Assembly (NCBI GenBank): GCA_027924645.1
Contig: BSBN01000829.1
Span: forward strand, 6,510,001 to 6,574,000
Length of the DNA stretch: 64,000 bases
Source of the DNA: Cunninghamia lanceolata
Taxonomy: Eukaryota > Streptophyta > Pinopsida > Cupressales > Cupressaceae
Reading direction: 5' to 3'
Part shown: piece after piece, positions 35,386 to 47,295 of the stretch
How the letters are laid out: each line of letters begins with the position of its first letter
How positions within the stretch are numbered: the stretch's first letter is position 1
Position numbers and translations under genes: made by a program
Notes under the pieces: generated by a model
Seen by the model: the letters and a program-made list of their open reading frames with translations, nothing else
Databases searched by the model: none
Told to the model about the DNA's origin: nothing

Positions 35386-37899
35386 ATTTTTGTAAGAAAT
35401 AGATATCATGGTAGTTGTTTATATTAGAAATCTTAAGTGGTTAAATAATAGATAGTAATCCATGCTCATAGGAAAATACATAAGTTTGATTTAATATTAT
35501 AAGTAGTTAGATGTTAGGGATTTATATAGATTTAGTAGTTTGATTGAAACTGTGAATGATTAGCTAGTGATTTATGTTTATAGGAAGAGTTATAGATGCT
35601 TATTGTTGTTTTAGAAGATGCAAGTTGGTTATATGAATTAATTAGTAAATGGTGAGATGTTAGGAAAAGGTATATATGTTTAAAATTGAAATGATTTTTG
35701 GTTAGATGTTAGTAGGGAACTTTGGCTTAAAAGATTAGATAGGTTTATTGGATTTTGTATACTTATGGGAATTGTGTGTAAATATAGTTGTGGTTTTAGA
35801 AATTGGTATTTGTTAGAAAATTGATACAGGGAAAGATAGTTCCTTATAGTTGTGATTAATAAAAATTAGGAGATGGTAAGATGTTAGGAAGACATTTATA
35901 TAAGCTTATAGTGATTTTCTTTGGAAATTGTAATGAGTAGACATTAAATGGCATTTTGTGCTTGTATGTAATTACGTATAGCATTTTGTTTTGTAATGGT
36001 AATTGTATTTCAGATTTCTTCTATTGTATAGATTCGCAATCTTGTAGAATTAACCTTGTGATGGAAATTGTAGAGGGAAATGAATTATTGTTCCTAGTTC
36101 ATGAGATATTAGTAGTGTATTATTTTCCTTGTTGAATTTTAATTTGCTAGTCATGCTTGTGATATTCCATTTCGTGCTTCGTAAATGGTGGAAATCATTG
36201 TTTATGTTTTCTTTTTCTTCATACTTTTATTTTGGAAAAACAAAGAATTGTGTTTTGATCATATTACGGGAAATTAAGGTGTCTTCAACTTGGGATTGAT
36301 TTATTAATGGAATTATTTTGTGAGCTTTCCTTGACCTTTGTTTAAGTAAGGATGTTCAGTTATGGTTCACCTTTCTTGCCCTATTAATTCTAAAAGTTTT
36401 AAAGTTTTGCTATTTGTGATAACTTGATGTAAGTTGATTTCTTGATTGAATCTGGAGTCCTTTGAAACTCTTGCTCGATCTCCTCCTTGGTCATATCTTA
36501 TGTTTGTATTGGAGTATTATGTCACCTTGGGGTGGAGCTTGGTCTATGTTGGTTTGTTGTGAAGTAGGAATCTTGTGTGATGTCATGGCCGCTTGTTGTC
36601 AATGTGGAAGTGTTGACCTTGTCTGACTATGGTTTCTTTATCTGTGGTTGTACCTAACTCCAGAGGTGAGGTGTCTTGATCTTTGGTCCAAATAGTGGCA
36701 TGTCAATGTAATAGGATATCTAGATTTTCGTATCTTGTAATGAATGAGGATGGTCTCTTGAATATAGCTCTTGGTTTCTTGATGGTATTGCTTTAAATGT
36801 TGAAGGGATTCTATGGACTTATTGTTGTGGCCTAGTGAATGGCGTAAGTTATGGCTCAGATTTTATTGGTGACTTTTACCTGCATGTGTGGTATATATGA
36901 TTGACCAGAGAATGCTAAGGGAGTGGCTTTCATGGTGGGGTTGGTGCCTAGTGAGAGGTTGCCTAGGTAACCCCATGGAAGTTGTAAGCATGTGGAAAAC
37001 TTAATAAATTAATCAAGAGGGTTGGGGTATTAAAACACTTAACAAGATAAGTAAGAGACCTCACCCATGCCTTGAGTGCTCTCACAGGCTAAGGATGGGA
37101 TGAGAAGGCCTGGTTGGCAAGGCCAACCTCCTTGTCTCCATGAGAGGACCTGTCAGCTCCGCATGTGTCACCCTATGGGGCCGGTACCTAGAGAGAGGCT
37201 GCCAGGGTAACCATAGATGGGGGCCGGCTTCTGGGGATAGATAGCCTGGGTAACCCATGTTAGGACCATGTGATGACACTCTCCTTATGCAGTTCTATTG
37301 TTTCTTGGTGGTGCCTCTGGAGTGATGTCTTTTCTTGTGCAGCTTTTTTGGTATGGTCAGTTGTGTCAAGTCAGTTGTCATTCTTTTATATTTGGATGTT
37401 ATTTCTTGGCTTAGTGGAATCCTCATCATTATCTCCTAGCTCGGAGGGGTGGACCTTAGGGTTCCACATGGTTGGGTGGCAGAGCTATCCATTGGTCTTT
37501 TTGGAGATGCGGTTCAAGTTCTGCGTAGAGGTGTTCCAGTTCTAGTTTGCTTCCTACCTTCGGTGGTGTTGTATACTTTCTTATGCATTCTTTTGTAAAC
37601 CAACGTGATCGGTCTTGTAATCTTGTATCGTAACTTTGTATATTATCTATCTTGCTAATGTAAAAGTTGATCTTATCTATAGAAGAAGTATAATGTATTT
37701 CACTTGTGTGGTTTTAATTTTCTATTCACTAATGCAGTTGTGTTTCCCTAGAGTTGTTAGAAGAGCAATTTCCTCTATATTGTGTATTAAGGTATATTTG
37801 GTTTCTGTTTTGCACTATCTTGCTTCAAAAAAAAAAATTATTCCTGGAATTTTACTTTTGTTAGCCTAACTCTCTAGGGTTACATGACGAGGCATTACA

Positions 37900-37948
37900 T
37901 GAATGCAAGAATATCCTGAGTTGTTTTGGCCATCTACTTGGCCAATAA
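37900..37948 (+). pseudogene. RPA1: RPA1-like pseudogene, C-terminal end
   Basis: After removal of the 5.6-kb insert the frame reads from KVQNIESTNE into CKNILSCFGHLLGQ and a TAA stop at 37946-37948. This completes the C-terminal OB fold region, whose main part includes VKCVIAKVQNIE. Confidence 0.7.
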
Positions 37949-38210
37949 ATGTATGATTCCATGGAATTTGAATACAAATGATATATCATTATCAATTTTT
38001 TTCACTGTACAAATACAATGTATATATGGTATTTAGCTAAATATTGTGTAACTAATGGTAGTAAATATCATGCAAAAATTAATTAATGCTTTCTTAAAAT
38101 TGACCTTCGTGTCTCATTGTTATATATAACATTTTAAGTTTAAATAATTGTATATCTTTAATCAATTTACTATGTGTATATCTAATAATTAAACTTCTAC
38201 AATTTTAAAA

Positions 38211-38651
38211 AATGTTGGATTAGTTAATGGAGCACTTGGTACTATAAGAAATATAGTTTATCATCAAGGTACTCAACCACCAGAGTTACCATTATGTGTG
38301 ATTGTGGAATTTGATAATTATGTGGGTGTGCCTTGGGATGTTAACAAACCAAAGTTTGTCCCTCTTTCACCTGTTACAAGAGGCAATCATACACAAATCC
38401 CTGTAAAAAATGCATCAGCTTTAATAATACATAAGTCACAAGGGTTAACATTGGAAAGATGAATAATAAATATTGGTGATGTAGAGAGGGCTGGTTTAGC
38501 ATTCACTACTATCTCTCAGGTTAAATCCTTCAAAACTTTGAGAATATCACCACCATTCTCATTTGAATGGTACATTAAGATAGAAAATGCAAATTATGTT
38601 AAGAATAGGAAAGATGAAGAACATCGATTGCAATCGTTGTCTCTAAGTTGA
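38211..38651 (+). pseudogene. PIF1-type helicase C-terminal relic (Helitron-type)
   Basis: An open frame with one stop (38460) reads GLVNGALGTIRNIVYHQGTQ, PPELPLCVIVEFDNY, ALIIHKSQGLTLER, then GLAFTTISQVKSF and PFSFEWYIKIE. These are the late motifs of PIF1-like superfamily 1 helicases as found in Helitron RepHel proteins (LVNGxxGTV..., motif V AxTIHKSQGLTL, motif VI VALSRV). In motif VI the Arg of the usual SR is Gln here (ISQV). Rep/HUH motifs and the Walker A part are not in the window. It lies 260 bp after the RPA1-like stop on the same strand, which supports a common Helitron origin. Confidence 0.85.
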
Positions 38652-39307
38652 TCATTGAGAGAACATCCAATACATATTCAATGTATTTGTTGTTCATTTA
38701 CATAAATGAACATTGTATTGTTAACAATAATGTTATGGCCTTTGTACTTGCAATAATAATTTTTCTTTCAATTGTGTCCATGTAATAATAATTGTATAAA
38801 ATAAAATATTTCATGTGATCTTATTTCATATAGCTTACAATTTAATATCATATCTCAATGTGATTTATTAAATGTTAATCATTGATATATGTTTATGTTG
38901 TTATTATACATTTTTCTATTGTCTTCATTACTCTATAAAATTCTTATGGTATCAAATATTTTATATAAGTTGTAGGCATAGCATAATGAGACAATCATAA
39001 AGGGGGAACAAGAGCTTTCAACAAGATGAAAAGATCTTGCAATTACTAAATATATGGTTTTTTTATGATTTAGTTTTATAATGACACATTCATGATTTAG
39101 TTCATGTGGTTATTCATTTAATACCATTTCATTATTTTTATTTGCAAAAATAATTTTCTTATAGTATTTATAGCCTTGTCCACCAAATATTACATTTAAT
39201 CATTTTGTAGAAAAAATATAAATATATACTATTTAAGGATAGGCCTATAAATATTTGTGCCTATCAGCCATTTGATAGCACCTTTGGTGCTTTTATTAGT
39301 TATTGAT
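38652..39307. other. AT-rich flank of helicase relic
   Basis: No gene. A Helitron 3' end (hairpin followed by CTRR) would be expected about here, but I cannot identify one with confidence. Confidence 0.4.
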
Positions 39308-39312
39308 GTATT

Positions 39313-40670
39313 TGTTGCAAGTATGAGCCTAACTGGTGTTGTCATTGATGTCAACATACACCTATTGCATTGATGATAAGGATTGGATGAGTTGTGTGCT
39401 GAGGATATTGAGAAAATTAGTCCCAATCAGAAATAGAGAAGAATAGTACAAAAAGTGAGGTAAAGATCCTAGTTAAGATGAAGATCAAAGGGTACGCTTC
39501 AAAGGGTTTGTATATGTATGTCTTAAGATGATCCAGTAAAGATTTCAGAGGTCCACATGAAGACCTAAAGAAGTTATGGCCACTTAAATAAAACCCATTT
39601 TGGTAGGTATTCAGAGGTGATTGAGTGACACAGATAGGTCCGGTGAGATCCAGAAATGCAATATCCTATTTTGTGGATTTGGTGGACTATTTAGGAAGCC
39701 AATGTGGATTGACAACTCAATTGGTTCGTGGTCCGGAGGTCCACAAGCATCTATTCCAATATGACAGTGATGACAGACTATGTTCTTGAGGTTCTTGATG
39801 AAGGAGAGAATGATTTCAGTAGGCATAAGTAGTGTGGATGTTCTTGGTGATTTAGGCAAGCTTGTGGAGGTCTTTGGATTGTGTCCAGTTCATGTTGGTG
39901 GTTCGCATTGAAGATTGAGCTCGCAATTAAAGATTTACTTCTGGATGATGATCTTCTTCTTAAGTCTGGCTGACTGGATGATCTGGAAGGTGTCTTGTGA
40001 AGAATGGCATGTTCCCAAAGAAAGATTGAAGTCTCAGATCTATGTAGCTAATAGTGTGTTGATCCATGTGAAGTCTTTTTGTAATAAGTCATGTTGTATT
40101 TATGTACTTGATCTGTAATGTATGCCGACTTGGATGATAATTTCTAAGTCGATGTCTTGTATAAATAAGGAGTTGTAAAGTCATTTCTAAGTGTGTCTGA
40201 TGGAGATAAGTGTGTGGTAGAGAGGTGGAAAGCAAAAGGTAGAGCAGAAGTGTTGGGCTTAAATGGAACTGACTCAAGCATGGTGAAGATGCTATTCTTC
40301 AGTTCAAGTATGTAATACTTATTATTCTATAGAGAGTGTGTCTCCTATAGGCAGTGGGCCTCTTGTGAGCAGTGTGCTCGAGCAGTGAGCCCTAATTGGC
40401 ATGTGCCATTTTGTTCTTTCTATTCTTCTAACAGAGAATATAATCTTGGGTTAGTCACCTCGTGGTTTTTCCCTTAACTAGGTTTTCCATGTCAAAATCT
40501 TGGTGTCAATGTATTAATGCGTTTCTTCTCTTGAATTGTTGCATTATATTTCCATGATTGATTTATTATTATGTTGCTGGATAAGAAAATAATTTAAAGT
40601 GATTAATTGAAAGAAAGTTTTGAACAACTGATTCACTCCCCCCTCTTAGTTGTCTGTCCTAAATCTAACA
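39313..40670 (+). repeat. 5' LTR of copia-1 (1358 bp)
   Basis: Paired with 45207-46582. The right copy has an extra segment of about 19 bp (GAGTTACACATCCTGCA-like) before GATGATCTGGAAGG. Confidence 0.93.
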
Positions 40671-40672
40671 AT

Positions 40673-40688
40673 TGGTATCAAAGCTAAG
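40673..40688 (+). other. Primer-binding site of copia-1
   Basis: TGGTATCAAAGCTAAG, two bases after the LTR; the same G-to-A variant of the initiator-Met site as at 15749. Confidence 0.8.
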
Positions 40689-40720
40689 TTCCTCTAAAAG
40701 AGCTTAACCGATTGAGGAGA

Positions 40721-41500
40721 TGCAAAATGTTGTCCTATAGGAAGGATAGTCCAAGATTTGATGGAACCAATTTCACTCTTTAGAAAAGTCACATGGAATG
40801 TCACTTTCAATGTATGGGAATGTAGTATTGGATCATGGCTTCAAAGAAGTATACTCCTCAAAGAATGGTCTGAAATCCATAGATGAAATCAGAGATGTTG
40901 AAAACAATCTGTGGACTAAAGAAGCTCTTCTAAGTGGCTTGTCTAATTTAGAACAGACAAATGTTTTTGACCTACAAACTACTTTTGAAATTTTGGAAAA
41001 ACTGGAACTTCTTGATGAAGGAGACAAGTATGTTAAATGTGCCAAGCTATAGAGTCTGAAAGGAAAATTTGAAAATCTGAAGATGAGAGAAGATGAAAAT
41101 ATCACTACATTTATGCCAAGAGTAAATGAGCTTGTTTGTGGCATTGGATGTGCTGGTGGAGTCTTGGATGAAGATGAGATTGTTGGAAAAGTTCTCAGGT
41201 CCCTTCCTGATTCTTACAAGTACAAGGTTGCTGCTATTGAAGAATTCAAATCTATTTTAGGTATCACAAGAGATCAATTGGTGGGTAAATTGGCTGCATT
41301 TGAATTGACTAAGTTTGGAGATGCCCCCCCAAGACTGAATCTACATTCAAAGCTAGTGCTTCTGTTAAAGGAAAACAAAAGTTTGATCCAAGACAGAACT
41401 CTTCAAAGAAACTATCATGGTATGAGAAAGCAAGAAAAGACCTGGAAGAAGATGAAGCAGAAGTTGCTCAACTTGAAGCCCTTATTACAAAAAGAATGCC
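40721..41500 (+). pseudogene. Copia-1 gag
   Basis: Broken gag. The N-terminal text (FDGTNFTL, stop at 40784, KSHM) is followed by SLSMYGNVVLDHG, the capsid-like LWTKEALLSGL..., a stop at 41050-41052 where the family has Gln, then MREDENITTFMPRVNELVCG and KVLRSLPDSYKYKVAAIEEF. A C-run at about 41325 (GCCCCCCC) carries a +2/-1 frameshift. Gag forms the particle that packages element RNA. Length and order fit UBN2-type copia gag. Confidence 0.88.
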
Positions 41501-44500
41501 AAGAGGATCTGGTAAGTATGAAGGGAAATTACCTTTTAAGTGTTTTAACTACAATAAAATTGGTCATTTTGCCTCAAGGTGTCCAGAAAGACTTTCAAGG
41601 CCAAATCCTAACAGATCAAGGTTCCAAAAGAAATGTTACTATGCTCAAGAAGATGATGATGATGAAGGAGTAACAAAGGATGAATCAAAAATAGGAAACA
41701 AATCAGAAAGTGACTGGGTGTTTATTGCCATCAACGAAGAAGATCCAATGCCCTCTGAATCTGCTAATCATAAAATTGTAGAAAGAGCTCTGGCTGCCCA
41801 AGTTGAAGAAAAGGATGATTGGGTCATTGACAATGGATGCTCTCACCATATGACAAGTGACAAAAATAAATTCATAGATTTGGAAAGGTATGAAGGAGGA
41901 GTGGTAAAATTTGGTGATAATTCTGCTGGCAGAATCAAGGGTAGAGGAACTATTTCTTTTGATGGAAAGAACAAAACTAGTAATGTAATGTATGTTGAAG
42001 GCCTGAAACACAATCTTCTCAGTGTTGGACAATTGGTGGACAAAGGCTATGATCTTCGATTCAAAAATAGAAAATGCAAGATCTTTGAAAGTTCTGGAAC
42101 AAAGATTGCATCCGGTACTCAAACTAAAGGTAATATCTTCCACTTGGTTGGTAATGGTAAAAGTTGCTTATTTGTTCAAATTGATCAGAGTTGGTTGTGG
42201 CATAGGAGAATATGTCATGTGAATTTTGATAATATCATCAAGATAAGCAACACTCAGGCTGTAAGAGATCTTCCAAGATTGGTAAATCCTACCAACAGTT
42301 TGTGCAAGGAATGTCAGTTGGGCAAACAAAGAAGAGTTTCATTCAAACGCAAGGAACAATCCTCTACCAGATTATTGGACTTAGTTCATACTGATCTATG
42401 TGGTTTGGCAAGAATCAGGAGTGTGCAATGTGATAGATACTTCATGTTATTAATTGATGACCATTCCCAGATGATGTGGATGACTTTTCTGAATGAGAAA
42501 TCAGAAGCTCTTGAGAAATTCAAAATATTCAAAGCTATGGTAGAGAATGAAACTAGATTAAAATTAAAATGTCTAAGGTCTGATAGAGGTGGAGAATTCA
42601 CATCCGGTGAGTTCATAGAATTCTGTGAGAAACATGGAATAAAAAGATAGTTGTCCGCTCCTAGGACTCCACAGCAGAATGGAGTTGTGGAGAGAAAGAA
42701 CCAAACCATCCAAGAAGCATCTAGAACCATGATGATGGAAGCAAATGTTCCTCAGGTCTATTGGAGAGAAGTTGTAAGCACTGCAGTCTATACTCTCAAT
42801 TGAGTACAAATTAGAAGAAATACCGGTAAGACTCCCTATGAACTTTGGTTCAACATTACTCCCACTGTGAGGTATTTCAGAGTCTTTGGTAGCAAATGTT
42901 ACATTAAAAGAGATGAAGATCTAGGAAAATTTGATGCTAGAAGTGATGAAAGAATATTCTTGGGTTATTCTACTCAAAGCAAAGCATACCAGTGTTATAA
43001 CAAGAGATTAAGGAAGATTGTTGAAAGTACAAATGTGAAGGTTGATGAAGGTGTTGAAAAACCCTCAAAGTTTTATGAATATGATGAAGATGATCAAAAT
43101 GATGTTTTTGTTCAAGAAGACCAAGCTCCCCCTGAAATTTAGATTCAGACTGATCCAGTAAATCAGGAAGAAGAGATAAGTTTGAATGAACCTATTCAAG
43201 AATCAGAAGTGCAAGAAACTCCCAAAGTTCCCAGGTATGTAAGACTGAATCACTCTGAAGATCAGATCATAGGTGAGAAAAGCAAATGTTTACAAACAAG
43301 AAGAAGGATTGCTCAAAATTTAGAAGAGTATTATCTGATTTCAAAGATTGAACCCAAAACAGTGAATGAAGCTTGCACTAATGAAAACTGGACTAAAGCA
43401 ATGGAGGAAGAGCTAATGCAAATTGAGAAAAATCACACTTGGGATCTTGTTCCCAGACCTAAAGACAAGAATGTGATTGGAACCAAATGGGTCTTCTAGA
43501 ATAAACTAAATGAAGATGGTGAAGTAGTTAGAAATAAAGCCAGATTGGTCTATAAGGGTTACTCCCAAGTAGGAGTTGATTTTGAAGAAACTTTTGCTCC
43601 AGTGGCAAGAATTGAAGCAGTTAGATTATTTCTTGCTTTTGCTACCTTCAAGGATTTCAAGGTATATTAGATGGATGTGAAGTCTGCCTTCCTAAATGGT
43701 GACTTGGAAGAAGAAGTTTACATTGAGCAACTGAATGGATTTCAATTGTTTGATCATGGTGATATGGTCTGCAAATTGAAGAAAGCACTGTATAGACTCA
43801 AGCAAGCCCCAAGAGCCTGGTATGAAAGATTGGATAAGCATCTTTTGAAGATTGGTTTCAACAAAGGTACTACTGACAGTAACTTGTATTTCAAAATTGA
43901 TCATGCAAATATCTTGATTGTTGAAGTGTTTGTTGATGATATCATTTTTGGAGGAAGAGATAGTATGGGCAAAATTTTACAAATCAAATGAAAAGTGAAT
44001 TTGAGATGTCCATGTTTGGGGAAATGAATTTCTTCTTGGGTCTACAAATCACTCAAACAAAGAAAGGAATCTTCATTTCTCAAACCAAATATGTGAAAGA
44101 AGTGTTGAAGAAATTTGGGATGGAAGACTCAAAACCAATGAATACTCCCATGGCAACCAAATGTAAATTGAGCAAAGATGATCACTCTCCTAAGGCTAAT
44201 CAGAAAAAGTACAGGTCAATGATTGGAGGACTATTGTATCTCACTCAAACTAGACTTGAGATTATGAATGTTGTTGGTCTTGTTGCCAGATTCCAAGCTG
44301 ATCCTAGAGAATCTCATGTCATGGCAATCAAGAGGATTTTTAGATATCTAAAAGGGACAGTTGAGTATAGTTTGTGGTATCCTAGAGATCATGATTTCTC
44401 TCTTCATGCATATACAAATGTGGATTGGGTAGGAGATGTGGATGATAGGAAGAGTACCAGTGGTGTCGCATTCTTTTTGGGGAAAAGATTGGTTTCTTGG

Positions 44501-44880
44501 CTAAGCAAGAAACAAGAGGCAATATCTTTGTCCACTGCAGAAGCAGAATATATTGTAGTAGCAGGTAGTTGCACTCAAGTATTGTGGATGAAGCAAATGC
44601 TAAAGGACATCAAAGTGGAGTATAAGGAACCTATCACAATCTTCTATGATAATTCAAGTGCAATAAACATATCAAATAATTTAGTGTTGCATTCAAATAC
44701 TAAACACATATTCATCAAGTTTCACTTTTTGAGAGAGCAAGTGAACAAAAATGAAGTCAAATTGGAGTTTGTGCCTTCCAAGGATTAGATTGCAGATATT
44801 TTTACTAAACCTCTACCTAAGGACTCTTTTGAATATCTCAGGGAGAAGTTAGGGGTTATTGCCCCTCCAGTTCTGAATTA
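41496..44880 (+). pseudogene. Copia-1 pol: zinc knuckle, PR, INT, RT, RNase H
   Basis: In order: zinc knuckle CFNYNKIGHFASRC (about 41540, second Cys now Tyr); protease site WVIDNGCSHHMT (41829-41837, DSG now DNG); integrase zinc motif (WHRRICHVNF...CKECQLGK) and catalytic text VHTDLCG and LRSDRGGEFTSG; GVVERKN; reverse transcriptase [30 protein letters not shown] and FVDDIIF (about 43930); and RNase H (WVGDVDDRKSTSG, STAEAEYI, DIFTKPLPK). Stops at 42648, 42801, 43140, 43497, 43668 and 44786, with a one-base deletion near 43972. At 42648, 43668 and 44786 family motifs have Gln (RQLSAPRTPQQNG, YQMDVKSAF, DQIADIFTKP). It would have carried out proteolysis, cDNA synthesis and integration; no longer possible. 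Confidence 0.95.
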
Positions 44881-45022
44881 AGGTGCATTGATGTGCATCA
44901 GTCCAGTGGATATCACAGTCATATCTTGTGGTCTGGATTGATGTTTGGGAAGTTGCTACTCAGAGGGAGTAGCTGATATGTTTCTAAAGTAATGCAAGTA
45001 TGTGCCCTTTGCCATTGATGTC

Positions 45023-45206
45023 AAAGGGGGAGAGAAGACATGTGAAAAACAAGTGGTTTCTGATCAAAGGGGGAGCAATAAAGGAAGAGAAGACATGTGA
45101 GTGGTTGTTGTTGATAGGGGGAGTTGTGACAATATGGAGAAGTTTTTGTCTTGATGGTTAAAAAAAATTCATATCATATGTTGCCATCAATGACAAAGGG
45201 GCAGAT
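45023..45206 (+). other. Polypurine-tract array before the copia-1 3' LTR
   Basis: CAAAGGGGGAGAGAAG at about 45022, CAAAGGGGGAGCAATAAAG at about 45064, ATAGGGGGAG at about 45115 and ACAAAGGGGCAGAT at 45193-45206. Only the last abuts the LTR. The same multiplicity is seen in the element at 14-21 kb. Confidence 0.75.
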
Positions 45207-46582
45207 TATTACAAGTATGAGCCTAACCGGTGTTGTCATTGATGTCAACATACTCTTGTTGCACTGATGATAAGGATTGGATGAGCTGTGTGCTGAGTAT
45301 ATTGAGAAAATTAGTCCTAATCAGAAACAAAGAAGAACAGTAAAGATAGTGAGATAAATATACTAGTTAAGGTGAAGATTAGAGGGTACGCTTCAAAGGG
45401 TTTGTATATATGTGTCTTAAGATGATCCAGTAAAGATTTCAGAGGTCCATATGAAGACATGAAGAAGTTATGGCCACTTAAGTAAAACCCATTCCGGCAG
45501 GTATTCAAAGGTGACAGAGTGACATAGATAGGTCCGATGAGATCTGGAAATGCAATATCATGTTCTACAAATTTGGTGGAGTGTTTAGGAAGCCAATATG
45601 GATTGACAACTCAATTAGTTCATGGTCTGGAGGTCTACAAGCATCTATTCCAATATGATAGTGATGACAAACTATGTTCTTAAGGTTCTGGATGAAGGAG
45701 AGAATGATTTCAATAGGCATAAGTAGTGTGGATGTTCTTGGTGATTTAGGCAAGATTGTGGAGGTCTTTGGATTGTGTCTAGTTTGTGTTGGTGGTCCGC
45801 ATTGAAGATTCAGCTTGCAATTAAAGATTTACTTCTAGATGATGATGTTCTTCTTAAGTCTGGCCAACCGGATGAGTTACACATCCTGCAGATGATCTGG
45901 AAGGTGTCTTGTGAATAATGGCATGTTCCCAAAGAAATATTGAAGTCTCAGATCTGTGTAGCCGACAGTGTGTTGATCTGCGTGAAGTCTTTTTGTAATA
46001 AGTCATGTTGTATTTTTGTACTTGCTCTGTAATGTATGCCGACTTGGATGATAATTCCTAAGTTGATGTCTTGTAAAAAAAGGAGTTGTAAAGTCATTTC
46101 TAAGTGTGTCTGATGGAGATGAGTGTGTGGTAGAGAGGTGGAAAGTGAAAAGTAGAGCATAAGTGTTGGGCTTAAATGGAACTGACTCAAGCATGGTGAA
46201 GATGCTATTCTTTAGTTCAAGTATGTAATACTTATTATTCTATAGATAATGTGTCTCCTGTAGGCAGTGGGCCTCTTGTGAGCAGTGTGCTCGGGTAGTG
46301 AGCCCTAATTAGCATGTGCCATTTTGTTCTTTCTATTCTTCTAACAGAGAATACAATCTTGGGTTAGTCACCCCGTGGTTTTCCCCTTAACTAGGTTTTC
46401 CACGTCAAAATCTTGGTGTCAATGTGTTAATGTGTTTCTGCTCTTAAATTGTTGCATTACATTTCCATGATTGATTTATTATTATGTTGCTGGATAAGAA
46501 AATAATTTAAAGTGATTAATTGAAAGAAAGTTTCAAACAACTGATTCACCCCCCCTCTCAGTTGTCTGTCCTAAATCTAATA
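45207..46582 (+). repeat. 3' LTR of copia-1 (1376 bp)
   Basis: Followed directly by the GTATT duplication. Confidence 0.93.
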
Positions 46583-46609
46583 GTATTCTCATATGTGTCA
46601 CCTACTTTT

Positions 46610-47130
46610 TATTATTCACTTATTGTCACAAATGTCACCTACTTTTTTTCTAAATGTTACAATAATTCATAAAAAGCATCAACATGACTCTTTTCCTCAC
46701 CCATGGCAAACATTCTCATGTCTATCCCATCAACTTGTAACATTCCATAATTCAAACTGAACTTCCCTTCCTATAAGGAAAGATTGGGTGAAAACACCAA
46801 TCCATACCCATTTTCCTTCTTTCACCTTCATATGAGCGCAGAGTCCACAATCAGTTTGCAAAGCTAGATGGATGAGATTTGACACGGATTTTAAATCAAA
46901 GCACATGATCGACGCTTCATTGGAGGAATGCCTCTGCAAAAAGGTAAAACTCTTCTCCCGTCTGCACGAGTCAACCAAAGTGAGACCAGGAAAGCTACAA
47001 GACTTCCTAATCACCTCCACGTTAGGCGTTGTCCACGTTATACATTGGGATGGACATTTCTACAGAAAGTATACAATATAATCAACCAATAAACACTTGT
47101 TACATAATAATAAGTTCAACTATCTAAAAA
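46610..47130 (-). pseudogene. TNL C-terminal relic (copy B)
   Basis: Paralogous to 7372-7865. The minus-strand frame 46730-47020 contains SCSFPGLTLVDSCRREKSFT, ASIMCFDLKSVSNLIHLAL and KEGKWVWIGVFTQSFLIG. It lies downstream (minus) of the LRR relic at 47296-47630, the position expected for a TNL post-LRR region. Frameshifts and stops separate its pieces. The 3' flank at 46583 marks the GTATT insertion site of copia-1. Confidence 0.55.
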
Positions 47131-47295
47131 CTGTTTTTACATTTGGATGGCAAGGTTCAAATCCTGATATGTGACATGGTGCTGAGAGAAAAAATCTCCT
47201 CAAACTCTCCATATGCTTTAGACTTTGTATGACTAGCAATTCCCTCCAAGTAGTTGCTATCATCATCTCTAGTGACCTACAATGTTCTAGTTCTT

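Larger units (their letters stand above)
32314..37899. mobile_element. 5.6-kb TG/CA insert in RPA1-like gene, probable solo LTR
   Basis: It starts TGTAGTGCCCCC and ends GAGGCATTACA, and is flanked by perfect 5-bp duplications TGAAT (32309-32313 and 37900-37904). The RPA1 frame continues across the empty site (IESTNE, then CKNILSCFGHLLGQ-stop). I see no internal LTR pair, no PBS or PPT next to a second copy, and no gag or pol frame, so a single giant LTR left by LTR-LTR recombination is the simplest reading. The TGTAGTGCCCC start resembles gypsy-type LTRs. An LTR element whose ends I failed to pair cannot be excluded. Confidence 0.7.
39313..46582 (+). mobile_element. Full-length but dead Ty1/copia retrotransposon (copia-1)
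   Basis: The element is 7270 bp long. LTRs are 39313-40670 and 45207-46582. The left LTR is TGTTGCAAG...CTAACA; the right starts TATTACAAG and ends CTAATA. A perfect 5-bp duplication GTATT lies at 39308-39312 and 46583-46587. The PBS TGGTATCAAAGC starts at 40673 and the PPT AAAGGGGCAG at 45195. The interior carries gag, protease, integrase, reverse transcriptase and RNase H in copia order, but with about eight nonsense codons and at least two frameshifts. Confidence 0.95.

Noticed and set aside
37082..37545. Coding frames near 37.1-37.5 kb in the GC-richer part of the insert
   Set aside because: Short frames on both strands (65 and 91 codons) without recognisable motifs, inside what reads as an LTR.
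40721..44880. A functional copia polyprotein
   Set aside because: Several stops, frameshifts and altered protease and zinc-knuckle residues exclude activity.
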